From Bryobacteraceae bacterium (GTDB taxonomy: Bacteria > Acidobacteriota > Terriglobia > Bryobacterales > Bryobacteraceae): 64,000 nt of DNA. A program made the translations under genes and the position numbers. Positions 34,417 to 42,507 of the stretch are shown here, in pieces (the stretch's first letter is position 1; the number at the start of each line of letters is the position of its first letter). The notes under the pieces are model-generated. The model was given only the letters and a program-made list of their open reading frames with translations, did not search any database and was not told where the DNA came from. The stretch spans positions 49,442 to 113,441 of the forward strand of contig JASHNT010000055.1 of NCBI GenBank assembly GCA_030041495.1. The letters run 5' to 3'.

Positions 34417-34654
34417 GCACTACATCCAGGCGCGCCGCGCGCGGCTCCCGCGCTTCCCCGCGGAGACCGTCTCCGAGCAGGATGGCCTTGCGAAACGCGA
34501 AGACCTTCTCGCAAACCTCCTCCGCCGTCTCCGACACCAAAAACTTCGGTCCCGAGGTCAGTGTCACCACCGTGTCCGGTGTCGCGTCAATGTGTTCGAT
34601 CAGATCGGAATTCAGATAGAAAGGGACGCCGTTCAATCTGGTGAGCTTGATCAT
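34409..34654 (-). CDS. flbD: FlbD family small flagellar protein
   Basis: An 81-residue protein. MIKLTRLNGVPFYLNSDLIE and the DTVVTLTSGPKFLVSETAEE segment define the small FlbD family (unrelated to the Caulobacter response regulator of the same name). The function is not settled; it is commonly found next to motA. AGGAG precedes the ATG with 8-nt spacing. The last 20 residues are extra relative to Bacillus FlbD and overlap motA by 8 nt. A sigma-28-like site lies just upstream. Confidence 0.88.
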   Translation of the reverse strand: MIKLTRLNGVPFYLNSDLIEHIDATPDTVVTLTSGPKFLVSETAEEVCEKVFAFRKAILLGDGLRGEAREPRAARLDVVHG

Positions 34655-34677
34655 GGGGTATGCTCCTGGCAGCTTCT

Positions 34678-34704
34678 GTATCGATGAGAAGCGCCGAATG
34701 TTTA
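34678..34704 (-). promoter_or_regulatory. Sigma-28-like promoter for flbD-motA-motB
   Basis: On the minus strand TAAA, exactly 15 nt, then ATCGATAC, matching TAAA-N15-GCCGATAA at 9 of 12 positions. The predicted start near 34671 gives a 17-nt leader that includes the AGGAG ribosome-binding site of flbD. Stator genes are common FliA targets, which supports the call. Confidence 0.5.
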
Positions 34705-34789
34705 AGCCCAGATCGCCTACGTGAATCTAAGGTGAACGCTGGAGCAGGCCTATCGGTATTTCTGGCTTCCGCCGATGGAGGGGAAGGTC

Positions 34790-35638
34790 ATGGATCCCAT
34801 CAGTTTGGGCACCGAAGTCTCGGACGATCCCCAGCAGCGCCTGCTGCGCGGAGTGCATGAAAACTTCGCGCAAGCGTTGTCCGCTTCGTTTTCGGCGTTC
34901 TTGCAGGGTGAAATCGCGGTGCGTTTGGAAACCGTGTCGTTTGTGAGCGCGGCGGATTTTCGCCGCACGCTGGAAGCGCCCTCCAGCCTGATCAGTTTCC
35001 AGCTTGTGCCCCTGGCGGAGCGTGCGATTCTTGCGCTGGATTGTCCCACGGTCTTCAGCCTCCTGGAATTGCTCTTGGGCGGAAAACTGGATTCTCCGCC
35101 GAGCCAGCAACGGAAGCTTACCGAAATCGAGTGGACGCTTCTTGAGGAAGTGGTCCGCGTGCTGGTGGCGGCTTTAGGCGAGGCCTGGAAAACCTTCCAC
35201 ACCGTGGAATTCAAGGTCCTGGCGCTCGAGAATGACCCGGAGCTCCTGCCCGTTCCCGATCCGGCGCGCCCGCTGGTGGAGTTGGGCTTCGCACTGTCGC
35301 TGGGCGAGCAAAGTGGCGGCTTCCGCATAGCGGTGCCGCAAACTTTTTTCAAAATCGCCCCAGGCGAGGACGAAGCACCGCCGGCGCAACGCGGCGCGGA
35401 AAGCGCACAGCGCAATCTCGAACTTTTGGGTGAAGCCATGGTGGACGTGGAAGTGATTCTGGACGGCCCCGCCATGGAGCTTCGCGAGCTGGCCGCTCTT
35501 GAGACCGGCCAAGTGGTGCTCTTCGACTACCCGCTGCAGAAGCCGCTGCGAGCGATGGTGAACGAAACCGTCCCCATCACCTGCCAGATTGTCAGTGCCG
35601 GGCGCAAGCGCGCATTTCAAGTGGAGCGGTTGCCGTAG
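34790..35638 (+). CDS. fliM: Flagellar switch protein FliM lacking the N-terminal CheY motif
   Basis: A 282-residue C-ring protein. The CheC-like middle domain includes FAQALSASFSAFLQGEIAVR and ILALDCPTVFSLLELLLGGK. The C-terminal SpoA domain includes VDVEVILDGPAMELRELAAL and GQVVLFDYPLQKPLRAMVNE. The ATG at 34790 follows GGAGGGGAAGG; an ATG at 34775 is also in frame. Upstream, the frame reaches a stop at 34733 without another ATG or GTG start. The usual LSQDEIDALL motif at the N-terminus, which binds CheY-P, is therefore missing. It is a single gene divergent from flbD-motA-motB and separated from fliN, unlike the common fliM-fliN arrangement. Confidence 0.88.
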   Translation: MDPISLGTEVSDDPQQRLLRGVHENFAQALSASFSAFLQGEIAVRLETVSFVSAADFRRTLEAPSSLISFQLVPLAERAILALDCPTVFSLLELLLGGKLDSPPSQQRKLTEIEWTLLEEVVRVLVAALGEAWKTFHTVEFKVLALENDPELLPVPDPARPLVELGFALSLGEQSGGFRIAVPQTFFKIAPGEDEAPPAQRGAESAQRNLELLGEAMVDVEVILDGPAMELRELAALETGQVVLFDYPLQKPLRAMVNETVPITCQIVSAGRKRAFQVERLP

Positions 35639-35891
35639 AAGCTGGGCCGGCCAGGTGACGCAATAGCTCAAGTGACGCATCCAGGTTCTCATCGATGTCC
35701 GACCCAACCGTCCACTGCCGCAGGACTCCCGCGGCGCCGCGGATCATTTCGATCCGCTCCGATTCCAAAGAGGATGCCGGCGCAGCCCGGTCCGCGCGAG
35801 CCGCGGCTCCGCGGATCTTCAGCGGATCCGCGCTATCCCAAGCCGCCAGCAGCATCCGGGCGCAACACTTCGAGTTCGTCGTCGGTTCCAT
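35592..35891 (-). CDS. Hypothetical small protein between fliM and fliC
   Basis: A 99-residue minus-strand frame overlapping the last 47 nt of fliM and divergent from fliC. It has two predicted helices (EMIRGAAGVLRQW and IDENLDASLELLRHL), a balanced amino-acid composition and one Cys-Cys pair, but no Shine-Dalgarno and no family I recognise. The plus-strand frames across it look non-coding. It may be a real small gene or chance; the stretch 35639-36070 otherwise holds only the fliC promoter and leader. Confidence 0.3.
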   Translation of the reverse strand: MEPTTNSKCCARMLLAAWDSADPLKIRGAAARADRAAPASSLESERIEMIRGAAGVLRQWTVGSDIDENLDASLELLRHLAGPASTATAPLEMRACARH

Positions 35892-35914
35892 TCGGGGAAC
35901 GTATCGATGAAAAG

Positions 35915-35941
35915 TAAAGAAAGTTTAGAAACAGCCGGTAA
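35915..35941 (+). promoter_or_regulatory. Sigma-28 promoter for fliC
   Basis: TAAA (35915-35918), exactly 15 nt, then GCCGGTAA (35934-35941): 11 of 12 positions match the FliA consensus. The predicted start near 35948 gives a leader of about 120 nt before the flagellin ATG, AT-rich at its start. Confidence 0.75.
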
Positions 35942-36070
35942 AAAAATTATTCAAAAAAACTAGAATGCCACCCCAAACTATCGAAATGGAATCTGCCGCT
36001 GGCAACCGAGGTTGTGAGGCGGACCGGCGTGACGCCGCTACTCAATTCAAGGTATAGAAGGACGTGAAGC

Positions 36071-36910
36071 ATGTCACTTTCATTGCAGACTAACATCACT
36101 TCACTGGAAGCTCAGCAGAACCTCCAGGTGAACACCACTTCGCTGGACAACGCCATCACGCAGTTGACCTCCGGCTATCGCATTAACGATTCCGGCGACG
36201 ACCCGGCGGGTCTGGCGGTGGCCAACCAGTTCCGTGCCAACGTCACGGAACTGCAGCAAGGTGTTCGCAACGCCAATGACGGATCCGCTATTTTGCAGAC
36301 CATCGACGGCGGATTGAACAACATTTCCAACATTCTGAACCAGCTTCAGCAGCTCGCCACGCAAGGCGCGTCCGGTACCTTCTCCGGATCCTATTCGACG
36401 CTGAACCAGGAATTCCAGACGCTGCTGGGCGAAATCAACCGTCAGGCGGCCAACATCGGCCTGGCCAGCGGCGGCGGCACGGCTGGCCAATACAACACGA
36501 CCATCTCGGTGTACATCGGCGGCGGCAGCGACCAGGCGAATTCGCAGGTCAGCATTGCGCTGTCGGGTTCGGCCAACATCGTCGACTCCAGCGGCTTGGG
36601 CCTCGCCACTTCGGCGGTTGACAACGTTGGGGACGCGCAAAATGCGATCACGGCCATTTCGGCCGCGGTGACGGCGTTGGGCCTGGTGCAAGGTACTGTC
36701 GGCGATGGTGAAACCGACCTGACCTACGCGATCGGTCTGGCCAACTCTCAGATCACCAACGAATCCGCGGCGGAGTCCAACATCCGCGACGCCAACGTTG
36801 CGCAAGAGGCCTCGGCGCTCACGCAGGGCCAGGTCTTGCAACAGTCCTCGATCTCTGCGCTGGCGCAGGCCAATGCGGAGCCCGAAGCGCTATTGAAGCT
36901 CCTCTCCTAA
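36071..36910 (+). CDS. fliC: Flagellin FliC
   Basis: A 279-residue flagellin. The N-terminal D0/D1 region has LSLQTNITSLEAQQNLQVNT and LTSGYRINDSGDDPAGLAVA. The C-terminal D1/D0 region has ESNIRDANVAQEASALTQGQ and ends LAQANAEPEALLKLL. The central domain (about 115-200) is short, so the filament has little surface-exposed variable sequence. AAGGACG precedes the ATG. It is the only flagellin seen here. FliA recognises the upstream promoter. It is a likely acceptor for the glycosyltransferases at either end of the locus, by inference. Confidence 0.96.
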   Translation: MSLSLQTNITSLEAQQNLQVNTTSLDNAITQLTSGYRINDSGDDPAGLAVANQFRANVTELQQGVRNANDGSAILQTIDGGLNNISNILNQLQQLATQGASGTFSGSYSTLNQEFQTLLGEINRQAANIGLASGGGTAGQYNTTISVYIGGGSDQANSQVSIALSGSANIVDSSGLGLATSAVDNVGDAQNAITAISAAVTALGLVQGTVGDGETDLTYAIGLANSQITNESAAESNIRDANVAQEASALTQGQVLQQSSISALAQANAEPEALLKLLS

Positions 36911-36977
36911 GGGCGAAGCCGCCCCGAAGTCTAACGTTCCCGGAGCGAAGGGCCGATCTTCAACCGAAGACCGGCCC
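36911..36977 (+). terminator. Two hairpins after fliC
   Basis: A small hairpin GGGCG/CGCCC (36911-36924) follows the fliC stop directly. A strong 12-position stem with 11 pairs lies at 36950-36961 and 36966-36977, closing an AACC loop. There is no U-tract, so it may stabilise the flagellin mRNA 3' end or terminate weakly. The GCCGAT word in its left arm also resembles a sigma-28 -10, though no TAAA sits at the right distance. Confidence 0.5.
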
Positions 36978-37002
36978 AGCGCCGTTTCGTTAGGAGGATA
37001 AT

Positions 37003-38376
37003 ATGGGAACAACCCCCAGCGCACTGAGTTCGACCTCAACCGCCACGTTCAACGGCACCAGCCAGTATGCCGGAGATCTTCAGCAGGCGATCAATCAGGC
37101 CGTAGCGGTCGCGTCCATTCCTCTAACGCAATTGCAAGACAACGTTTCGACGCTTCAGTCGGAATCAAGCGAGTTAACGACTCTTCAGAACGACTTCACC
37201 GGCCTCCAAACTGCGGTCCAGCAGCTTTCCTCGGGCACTGGCAACGGAGCGCTTTCAGCCACGGCGTCCGACACCAACGTAGCCTCCGTGTCGGTCGATA
37301 CCTCGCTCGCGTCGACGCCCGGAACCTACTCCCTGAACGTAATCTCAGTCGGATCTCCAACCACGACCCTGAGCAACAACGGTTTGCCGACGGTGACCGA
37401 TCCCAATCAAACCTCCATCAGCAGTTCAGGCACGTTCACACTGACCGTTGGCAGCAATAATTACACGATCACGCCCTCCTCCGATACGCTGAACGCGCTG
37501 GCTCAAGCGATTAACAGTGGGAATTACGGCGTCTCCGCTTCCATCGTCGACATCGGATCTTCTTCGTCGCCCGATTACCGCCTTACGCTCCAGAGCACGA
37601 CATTGGGGAATGAGACCATCCAGCTCAATGACGGCACGCAGAATTTGCTGAGCGTCCTCAGCTCTGGATCGCCGGCCCAATACCAGGTGGACGGACAACC
37701 TTCGACGCCGATCTCCTCCGACACCAGCACTGTCACGCTGGCCCCCGGGGTCACCGCGGATTTGCTTGAAGCCGGCCAAACGACCGTCACCGTCGCGCCG
37801 GATTCTTCGGCCGCCGCGAACGCGTTGTCCGCGTTCGCTACCGCCTACAATTCCACGCTCGCCGATTTGACCACCAATCATGGAACCAACGGCGGAGCCT
37901 TGACCGGCCAAAGTATCGTGCTCCAGTTGCAACAATCGCTCTCATCGCTGATCCAGTACACGGGCGGCAGCGGCGGCGTAAACCTGGCCGACCTCGGCTT
38001 GACCTTCAACTCACAAGGCCAGCTAACTTTCGATCAGTCCACTTTCGATAACACCGAAGCCACCGACCCGCAGGGCGTTTCCAACTTCCTTGGCTCCGCC
38101 ACCAGCGGCGGGTTTCTGGAAAACGCGACCAATATATTGAACGGGCTGGAAGACACGAACACCGGTCTGTTCGTGCAAACACAGAACTCCTACCAGCAGC
38201 AGATCAACTCCGATAACTCGCAAATCACCGATACGCAGACGCGCATCACCACCATGCAGAACAATCTGACTGAGCAGATGGCGCAGGCGGATTCGACGAT
38301 CGCCTCACTGGAATCGCAGGTTTCTTATTTCACAACGCTGTTCACGGATACTCAGGATGCAATCCAAAACGGATGA
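37003..38376 (+). CDS. fliD: Filament cap protein FliD (HAP2)
   Basis: A 457-residue cap protein. The N-terminal part includes VASIPLTQLQDNVSTLQSES, typical of FliD, and SVDTSLASTPGTYSLNV. The C-terminal half includes LADLGLTFNSQGQLTFDQST and a coiled-coil end (ITTMQNNLTEQMAQADSTIA) finishing SQVSYFTTLFTDTQDAIQ. GGAGGATAAT precedes the ATG. It lies after fliC and overlaps the next small gene by 20 nt. Confidence 0.95.
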   Translation: MGTTPSALSSTSTATFNGTSQYAGDLQQAINQAVAVASIPLTQLQDNVSTLQSESSELTTLQNDFTGLQTAVQQLSSGTGNGALSATASDTNVASVSVDTSLASTPGTYSLNVISVGSPTTTLSNNGLPTVTDPNQTSISSSGTFTLTVGSNNYTITPSSDTLNALAQAINSGNYGVSASIVDIGSSSSPDYRLTLQSTTLGNETIQLNDGTQNLLSVLSSGSPAQYQVDGQPSTPISSDTSTVTLAPGVTADLLEAGQTTVTVAPDSSAAANALSAFATAYNSTLADLTTNHGTNGGALTGQSIVLQLQQSLSSLIQYTGGSGGVNLADLGLTFNSQGQLTFDQSTFDNTEATDPQGVSNFLGSATSGGFLENATNILNGLEDTNTGLFVQTQNSYQQQINSDNSQITDTQTRITTMQNNLTEQMAQADSTIASLESQVSYFTTLFTDTQDAIQNG

Positions 38377-38647
38377 GTGCCGCGCCGCGATCCGCGCGGG
38401 CAATTACAGAGCCGCGGACCAGTTGCTGGCCGAGCTACGCACCGAGGTTGAAGAAGCGTGGCGCGCCGCCAACGCCGCCGAGCGCCAGTCCATCGCTTCC
38501 GAAGTTCTGGAGCTGCTGAGTTGGGCCCGCCAGACGGTGCTCGCCAAACGGGCTCACACCTACAAACGCCTTCGCGAAATGAATCGCCACACTGCGTATC
38601 TTGCGAGGCCCGCGCTCGGGCGGGCGTACGTTGAATTAGACGGGTAA
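38357..38647 (+). CDS. FliT-like small helical protein (by position)
   Basis: A 96-residue protein with helices DECRAAIRAGNYRAADQLLA and ELRTEVEEAWRAANAAERQS followed by ASEVLELLSWARQTVLAKRA. No definite family motif is seen. Position right behind fliD, with a 20-nt overlap, and its helical make-up suggest a FliT-type chaperone for FliD. A strong hairpin follows its stop. Confidence 0.5.
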   Translation: MQSKTDECRAAIRAGNYRAADQLLAELRTEVEEAWRAANAAERQSIASEVLELLSWARQTVLAKRAHTYKRLREMNRHTAYLARPALGRAYVELDG

Positions 38648-38659
38648 CGCCGTTCCCAG

Positions 38660-38699
38660 CCGTCGGAGAATCAACGCTCGCGCGTTTGATCCCCGACGG
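38660..38699 (+). terminator. Long hairpin between fliT-like gene and flgB
   Basis: CCGTCGG pairs with CCGACGG, and inside it ATCAACGC pairs with GCGTTTGAT (one bulged T), closing a TCGC loop. Together about 15 base pairs. No U-tract follows. It separates the fliD unit from the sigma-54 promoter of flgB and could terminate transcription with Rho or block read-through. Confidence 0.45.
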
Positions 38700-38736
38700 T
38701 GCGCCGCTCGCACGCGATATAAATCAACAACTTGGC

Positions 38737-38753
38737 TTGGTACCCCGCGTGCA
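38737..38753 (+). promoter_or_regulatory. Sigma-54-type -24/-12 promoter for flgB operon
   Basis: TTGGTACCCCGCGTGCA has GG and GC exactly 10 nt apart and matches TTGG-AC and TGCA of the consensus, with two mismatches. The predicted start near 38764 is only about 3 nt before the flgB ATG at 38767. Confidence 0.55.
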
Positions 38754-38766
38754 CCGCGCCAGCATC

Positions 38767-39105
38767 ATGCTGTTCCAGGGCTTGGCTGCCAACTACGAGC
38801 GTTACATGACGTTGTTGAGCGAGCGGCAAAAGCTGGTCGCCTCCAACATCGCCAACGTAGACACGCCGGGCTATCACACTCAGGACATCGATTTTCAGAC
38901 CGAGTTCGAAAACGCCGCCGCCGGCGATTCTCCCACGGTGATCGAGCCCAGCAACCTGACCACCAAGCCCGACGGCAACAACGTCGACCTGGACCGGGAA
39001 GCGCGCCTGCTCGCTGAGAACGCCCTGCGCTTCCAGATTGCGGAAAACTTCGCCCGTGGTGACCTGGAGGACGTGAAGCTCGCGTTGCAGGATGGGAGGA
39101 GCTGA
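38767..39105 (+). CDS. flgB: Flagellar proximal rod protein FlgB
   Basis: A 112-residue rod protein. LLSERQKLVASNIANVDTPG followed by YHTQDIDFQTEFE is the FlgB signature, and the C-terminal LLAENALRFQIAENFARGDL is the second rod helix. The ATG at 38767 gives the family-typical 27 residues before NIANVDTPG but has no Shine-Dalgarno. The upstream in-frame ATG at 38686 lies inside the hairpin/promoter region. A GTG at 38749 overlaps the promoter. First gene of the operon that runs through fliJ and beyond. Confidence 0.9.
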   Translation: MLFQGLAANYERYMTLLSERQKLVASNIANVDTPGYHTQDIDFQTEFENAAAGDSPTVIEPSNLTTKPDGNNVDLDREARLLAENALRFQIAENFARGDLEDVKLALQDGRS

Positions 39106-39542
39106 TGAACCTGCTCTCGGCGATTTCGGTTAGCGCCTCGGGGATGTCGGCTCAAAGGCAGCGCACGGAGCTGTTGGTCGAGAATCTCGCCAACTCCGAA
39201 ACCACCCGCACTCCCGAGGGAGGACCGTACCGGCGCAAGGACGTCGTGTTCGCGGCCGATCCCTCCGCCGCCGAATTCTCTTCCGTGTTCGAGGATCAGA
39301 TGGACGAACCGGCGACGGGCGTGCGCGTGGCGCAGGTGGTTACGGACACGCAGCCGCCGGAGAAACGCTACCTTCCGGGACATCCCGATGCCGACGCTGA
39401 TGGATACGTATCGTTCCCGCGTATGAATCCCGCCGAAGACATGGTGGACTTATTGAACGCCTCGCGCAGTTACCAGGCCAACGTTTCGGCGATCTCAGCC
39501 GTGAAGGACATGATCCAGCGGTCGATGGATCTTTTCAAGTAA
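39105..39542 (+). CDS. flgC: Flagellar proximal rod protein FlgC
   Basis: A 145-residue rod protein. SAISVSASGMSAQRQRTELL and LVENLANSETTRTPEGGPYR are FlgC-type, and the end MVDLLNASRSYQANVSAISA is the shared rod C-terminal helix. Its ATG shares one base with the flgB stop (TGATG), so the two are coupled. It is followed by fliE after 6 nt. Confidence 0.95.
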   Translation: MNLLSAISVSASGMSAQRQRTELLVENLANSETTRTPEGGPYRRKDVVFAADPSAAEFSSVFEDQMDEPATGVRVAQVVTDTQPPEKRYLPGHPDADADGYVSFPRMNPAEDMVDLLNASRSYQANVSAISAVKDMIQRSMDLFK

Positions 39543-39548
39543 AACCGC

Positions 39549-39845
39549 ATGTCGCTCAAGATCTCTTCTTCGCCGCTCGCTCCCGTCACTCCTCTTCCGC
39601 CGCCGGCTGAGTCCGGCGGCGACGGCTCGGAGTTCCATGACGTCTTGAGCAGCGCGATCCAGGAAGTGGAGGGCGCGCGCTCCAGCGCCACCGATACTGT
39701 CAACAAATTTCTCTCCGGTGAAGGCGAAGACCTGCATTCCACCATCCTGGCCACGCAGCGTGCCGACCTCGAATTTCAGATGTTCCTGCAAGTGCGCAAC
39801 AAAGTGGTCTCGGCGTACCAGGAAGTCATGAAGATGCAAATGTAA
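39549..39845 (+). CDS. fliE: MS-ring/rod adaptor FliE
   Basis: A 98-residue protein. FHDVLSSAIQEVEGARSSAT and LHSTILATQRADLEFQMFLQ with VRNKVVSAYQEVMKMQM are the FliE signature. It links the MS ring to the rod and is one of the first exported proteins. The N-terminus has a proline-rich stretch. Directly precedes fliF. Confidence 0.95.
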   Translation: MSLKISSSPLAPVTPLPPPAESGGDGSEFHDVLSSAIQEVEGARSSATDTVNKFLSGEGEDLHSTILATQRADLEFQMFLQVRNKVVSAYQEVMKMQM

Positions 39846-39857
39846 GCTCCCCGGACC

Positions 39858-41486
39858 ATGCCCACGGAACAAATCAACCGGCTGTTACGAGCCCTCACCG
39901 TCCAGCAGCGCTGGACCATCTCCATTGTTTCCCTGCTGTTGGTGGCGGGAATCTACGGATTCCTCGAATGGGAGCGCAACGCAAGCTTCCGCCCCCTCTA
40001 CACCGGCCTCGCGCCCGAAGACGCCGGACCCGTCGTGCAGAAGCTGAAGGAAGACGGCGTCGCCTACAAGCTCTCCGACAACGGTACCGCCATCTCGGTG
40101 CCCGACGACCGCGTCGCCGAGCTTCGCCTGGAGATGGCCGGCGCGGGATTGCCCAAGAGCGGGCGCATCGGCTTCGAGTTGTTTGACAAGACCAACTTCG
40201 GCATCACGGAGTTTGCCGAACACGTCAATTACCGCCGCGCGCTGGAAGGCGAACTGGAACGCTCCGTAATGTCAGTGGCCGAAATTGAGCAGGCTCGCGT
40301 ACACATTTCACTTCCGCAGGATTCGGTTTTCACGGAGTCGCGGCAGCCGGCCAAGGCCAGCGTCTTGATCAAAATTCGCCGTGGCGCGGTGCTTCCCGAT
40401 TCGGCCATGCCCGCCATCACCAACCTCGTGGCGAGCGCCGTCGAAGGCCTTTCGCCGGATAACGTCGCCGTGCTGGACATGCGCGGCAATCTGCTCAACC
40501 GTCCCAAGCGCGCCGGCGACGTTGACGATTCCTCGAGCGGTGCACTGGAGTATCGCCAGAAAGTGGAGCACGACCTCGACGCGAAGCTCGATTCCACGCT
40601 CGAGCCGCTGGTGGGAGCCGGCCGCTTTCGCACCGCGGTCTCGGCCGATTGCACGATGAACAGCGGGGAGCAAAGCGAAGAAACCTTCGATCCCGACCAC
40701 TCCGTCATGGTCAGCTCTTCCAAGACCGAGGACACTTCTTCTCAGGTGCGGCCGACCGAGGGTGTTCCTGGAACCGCCTCCAACCTGCCGGACAACACTC
40801 CGCGCCCCGCCACGCCGGGCTCGACGACGTCGCGCAAAACCGAGAACGTCAACTATGAGACCTCGCACACGGTCAAGCGGATGACGATTCCGCAGGGCGC
40901 AATCCAGCGCCTCTCCGTCTCCGTCCTTCTCGATTACGACGTTCAGTTCGAAAACGGCAAACGCGTCCTAACCGCTCCGAGCCCCGACCGCATCAAGGTG
41001 ATTCACGACCTGGTGGCCGCGGCCGCCGGCATGAACTTCGATCGTGGAGATCAATTGATTGTCGAGAGCCTGCCGTTCGAATCCACCATGAATCTGGAAG
41101 CGCCGGTTTCCGATGCTCCGGTCAAAACCCCTAACGGAACGCTGGCTCCCGTCGAGCAACTCAAGAAGGATCCGAAGCTGATGATCGGATTGGCTGCTCT
41201 GCTGGTATTGGTTTTGGGAGGAGCCATCTTCGCCATCTCCAAAATGAAGGGCGCCCGCGCCGCAACGGTGGTACGCACAGCGCCGCAGTTGCCGCCGGCC
41301 TCCGAAGCTACGCAGCGGCCGGCCGATCTCGGCGCCTCGCAGAGTCCGTCGGCGCTCGGCGCAGCCCCGGCGCTGGGGCCCGCCCGGGTTGAAGCGCTTA
41401 CAACCCAGGCGCGCGCCGTCACGCAAAAGAACGCGGAAATTTGCGCCGGCGTGTTGCGCGGCTGGCTGAAAGAGGAGGGCGTATAA
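39858..41486 (+). CDS. fliF: MS-ring protein FliF
   Basis: A 542-residue inner-membrane ring protein. The first membrane helix is TISIVSLLLVAGIYGF (about residues 19-34). The YscJ/FliF domain includes RPLYTGLAPEDAGPVVQKLK and GRIGFELFDKTNFGITEFAE with NYRRALEGELERSVMSVAEI. The second helix LMIGLAALLVLVLGGAIFAI lies near residue 438. The C-terminal tail TQKNAEICAGVLRGWLKEEG matches the FliG-binding segment. FliG follows after 4 nt. Confidence 0.97.
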   Translation: MPTEQINRLLRALTVQQRWTISIVSLLLVAGIYGFLEWERNASFRPLYTGLAPEDAGPVVQKLKEDGVAYKLSDNGTAISVPDDRVAELRLEMAGAGLPKSGRIGFELFDKTNFGITEFAEHVNYRRALEGELERSVMSVAEIEQARVHISLPQDSVFTESRQPAKASVLIKIRRGAVLPDSAMPAITNLVASAVEGLSPDNVAVLDMRGNLLNRPKRAGDVDDSSSGALEYRQKVEHDLDAKLDSTLEPLVGAGRFRTAVSADCTMNSGEQSEETFDPDHSVMVSSSKTEDTSSQVRPTEGVPGTASNLPDNTPRPATPGSTTSRKTENVNYETSHTVKRMTIPQGAIQRLSVSVLLDYDVQFENGKRVLTAPSPDRIKVIHDLVAAAAGMNFDRGDQLIVESLPFESTMNLEAPVSDAPVKTPNGTLAPVEQLKKDPKLMIGLAALLVLVLGGAIFAISKMKGARAATVVRTAPQLPPASEATQRPADLGASQSPSALGAAPALGPARVEALTTQARAVTQKNAEICAGVLRGWLKEEGV

Positions 41487-41490
41487 AATT

Positions 41491-42507
41491 ATGGCGGCCT
41501 CTACACTCACCGGCGCGCACAAAACCGCGGCGTTGCTGGTCGCTCTCGGCGACGAAGCCTCCGCCGCGCTGATGAAACATTTCACCGACGAAGAAGTGGA
41601 GCGGGTGAGCGCCGCCATTGCCAACCTTCCCTCCGTGGCTCCGGAGCAATCGCAAGCGGTGCTGGAGGAATTCCATCTTGCGGTCAACGGCGCGCTGCAA
41701 GGCGGCCGTGGCGGACCGGAGTACGCCAGGCGCGTCCTCACGCAGGCCTTCGGTCCCGACGGCAGCAAGAAACACATTGAGCGGTTGCCGGCTCCCGCCG
41801 GCCAACCCTCCGCGATCCAGGAGCAGCTTCAACGCGTGGAAGCCGCCACCCTCGCCAGATTCGTCCGCAGCGAGCATCCGCAGACCGTGGCCCTGATTCT
41901 CTCCCGGTTGAACGCCTCCCAGTCCGCCTCAGTCATGTCCCTGATGGAGCCGGAGCTGCGCAGGGAAGTCGCCGTCCGTGTCGCCCGCCTGGAGCGTATC
42001 TCCAACGCGGCGGTCGAAAAACTCGCCAAGGCCGTGGGGATGAAGTTGAAGCCATTCAGCGAAATCCGCCGCGAATCTTCGGACGGCGCGCGCGCCATGG
42101 CAGCCATCTGCAACCAAATGGATCCGGCCTCCTGCGACGAGCTGCTGAATCAAATTGGTGAAGGGAATACGGAGCTTGCGGAACAGATCCGGCAAAAGAT
42201 GTTCGTGTTCGACGACCTGTTGTCCATCGACGCCAACGGAGTCCGGGAACTGCTGAGCCGCGCCGACCGACGCCAGCTCATGATCGCGCTGAAGGGTGCG
42301 AGCGACGAGCTGCGCCAGCACCTGATGAAGGGGCTTTCGCAACGCGGGGCGGCCATGCTGCTGGAGGACATGGAAGGCCTGGGCGCCATCAAGATTCGCG
42401 ATGTGGAGGAAGCGCAGCAGCAGGTGATCGCCGTGGTCCGCCTGCTTGAAAGCGAAGGCGTCATCAGCCGCAACAAGGGGGACGGAAAGAGTGAGCAGTA
42501 CCTCTAG
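41491..42507 (+). CDS. fliG: Flagellar motor switch protein FliG
   Basis: A 338-residue rotor protein. LTGAHKTAALLVALGDEASA opens it, the middle domain has the EHPQ motif in RSEHPQTVALILSRL, and the C-terminal torque domain includes FVFDDLLSIDANGVRELLSR and LSQRGAAMLLEDMEGLGAIK. It binds FliF, FliM and the stators. Its 3' end overlaps the GTG start of fliH by 17 nt. Confidence 0.97.
   Translation: MAASTLTGAHKTAALLVALGDEASAALMKHFTDEEVERVSAAIANLPSVAPEQSQAVLEEFHLAVNGALQGGRGGPEYARRVLTQAFGPDGSKKHIERLPAPAGQPSAIQEQLQRVEAATLARFVRSEHPQTVALILSRLNASQSASVMSLMEPELRREVAVRVARLERISNAAVEKLAKAVGMKLKPFSEIRRESSDGARAMAAICNQMDPASCDELLNQIGEGNTELAEQIRQKMFVFDDLLSIDANGVRELLSRADRRQLMIALKGASDELRQHLMKGLSQRGAAMLLEDMEGLGAIKIRDVEEAQQQVIAVVRLLESEGVISRNKGDGKSEQYL

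Noticed and set aside
36001..36020. TGGCAACCGAGGTTGT as a sigma-54 site before fliC
   Set aside because: GG and the -12 dinucleotide are 11 nt apart and the latter is GT; the sigma-28 match is far better.
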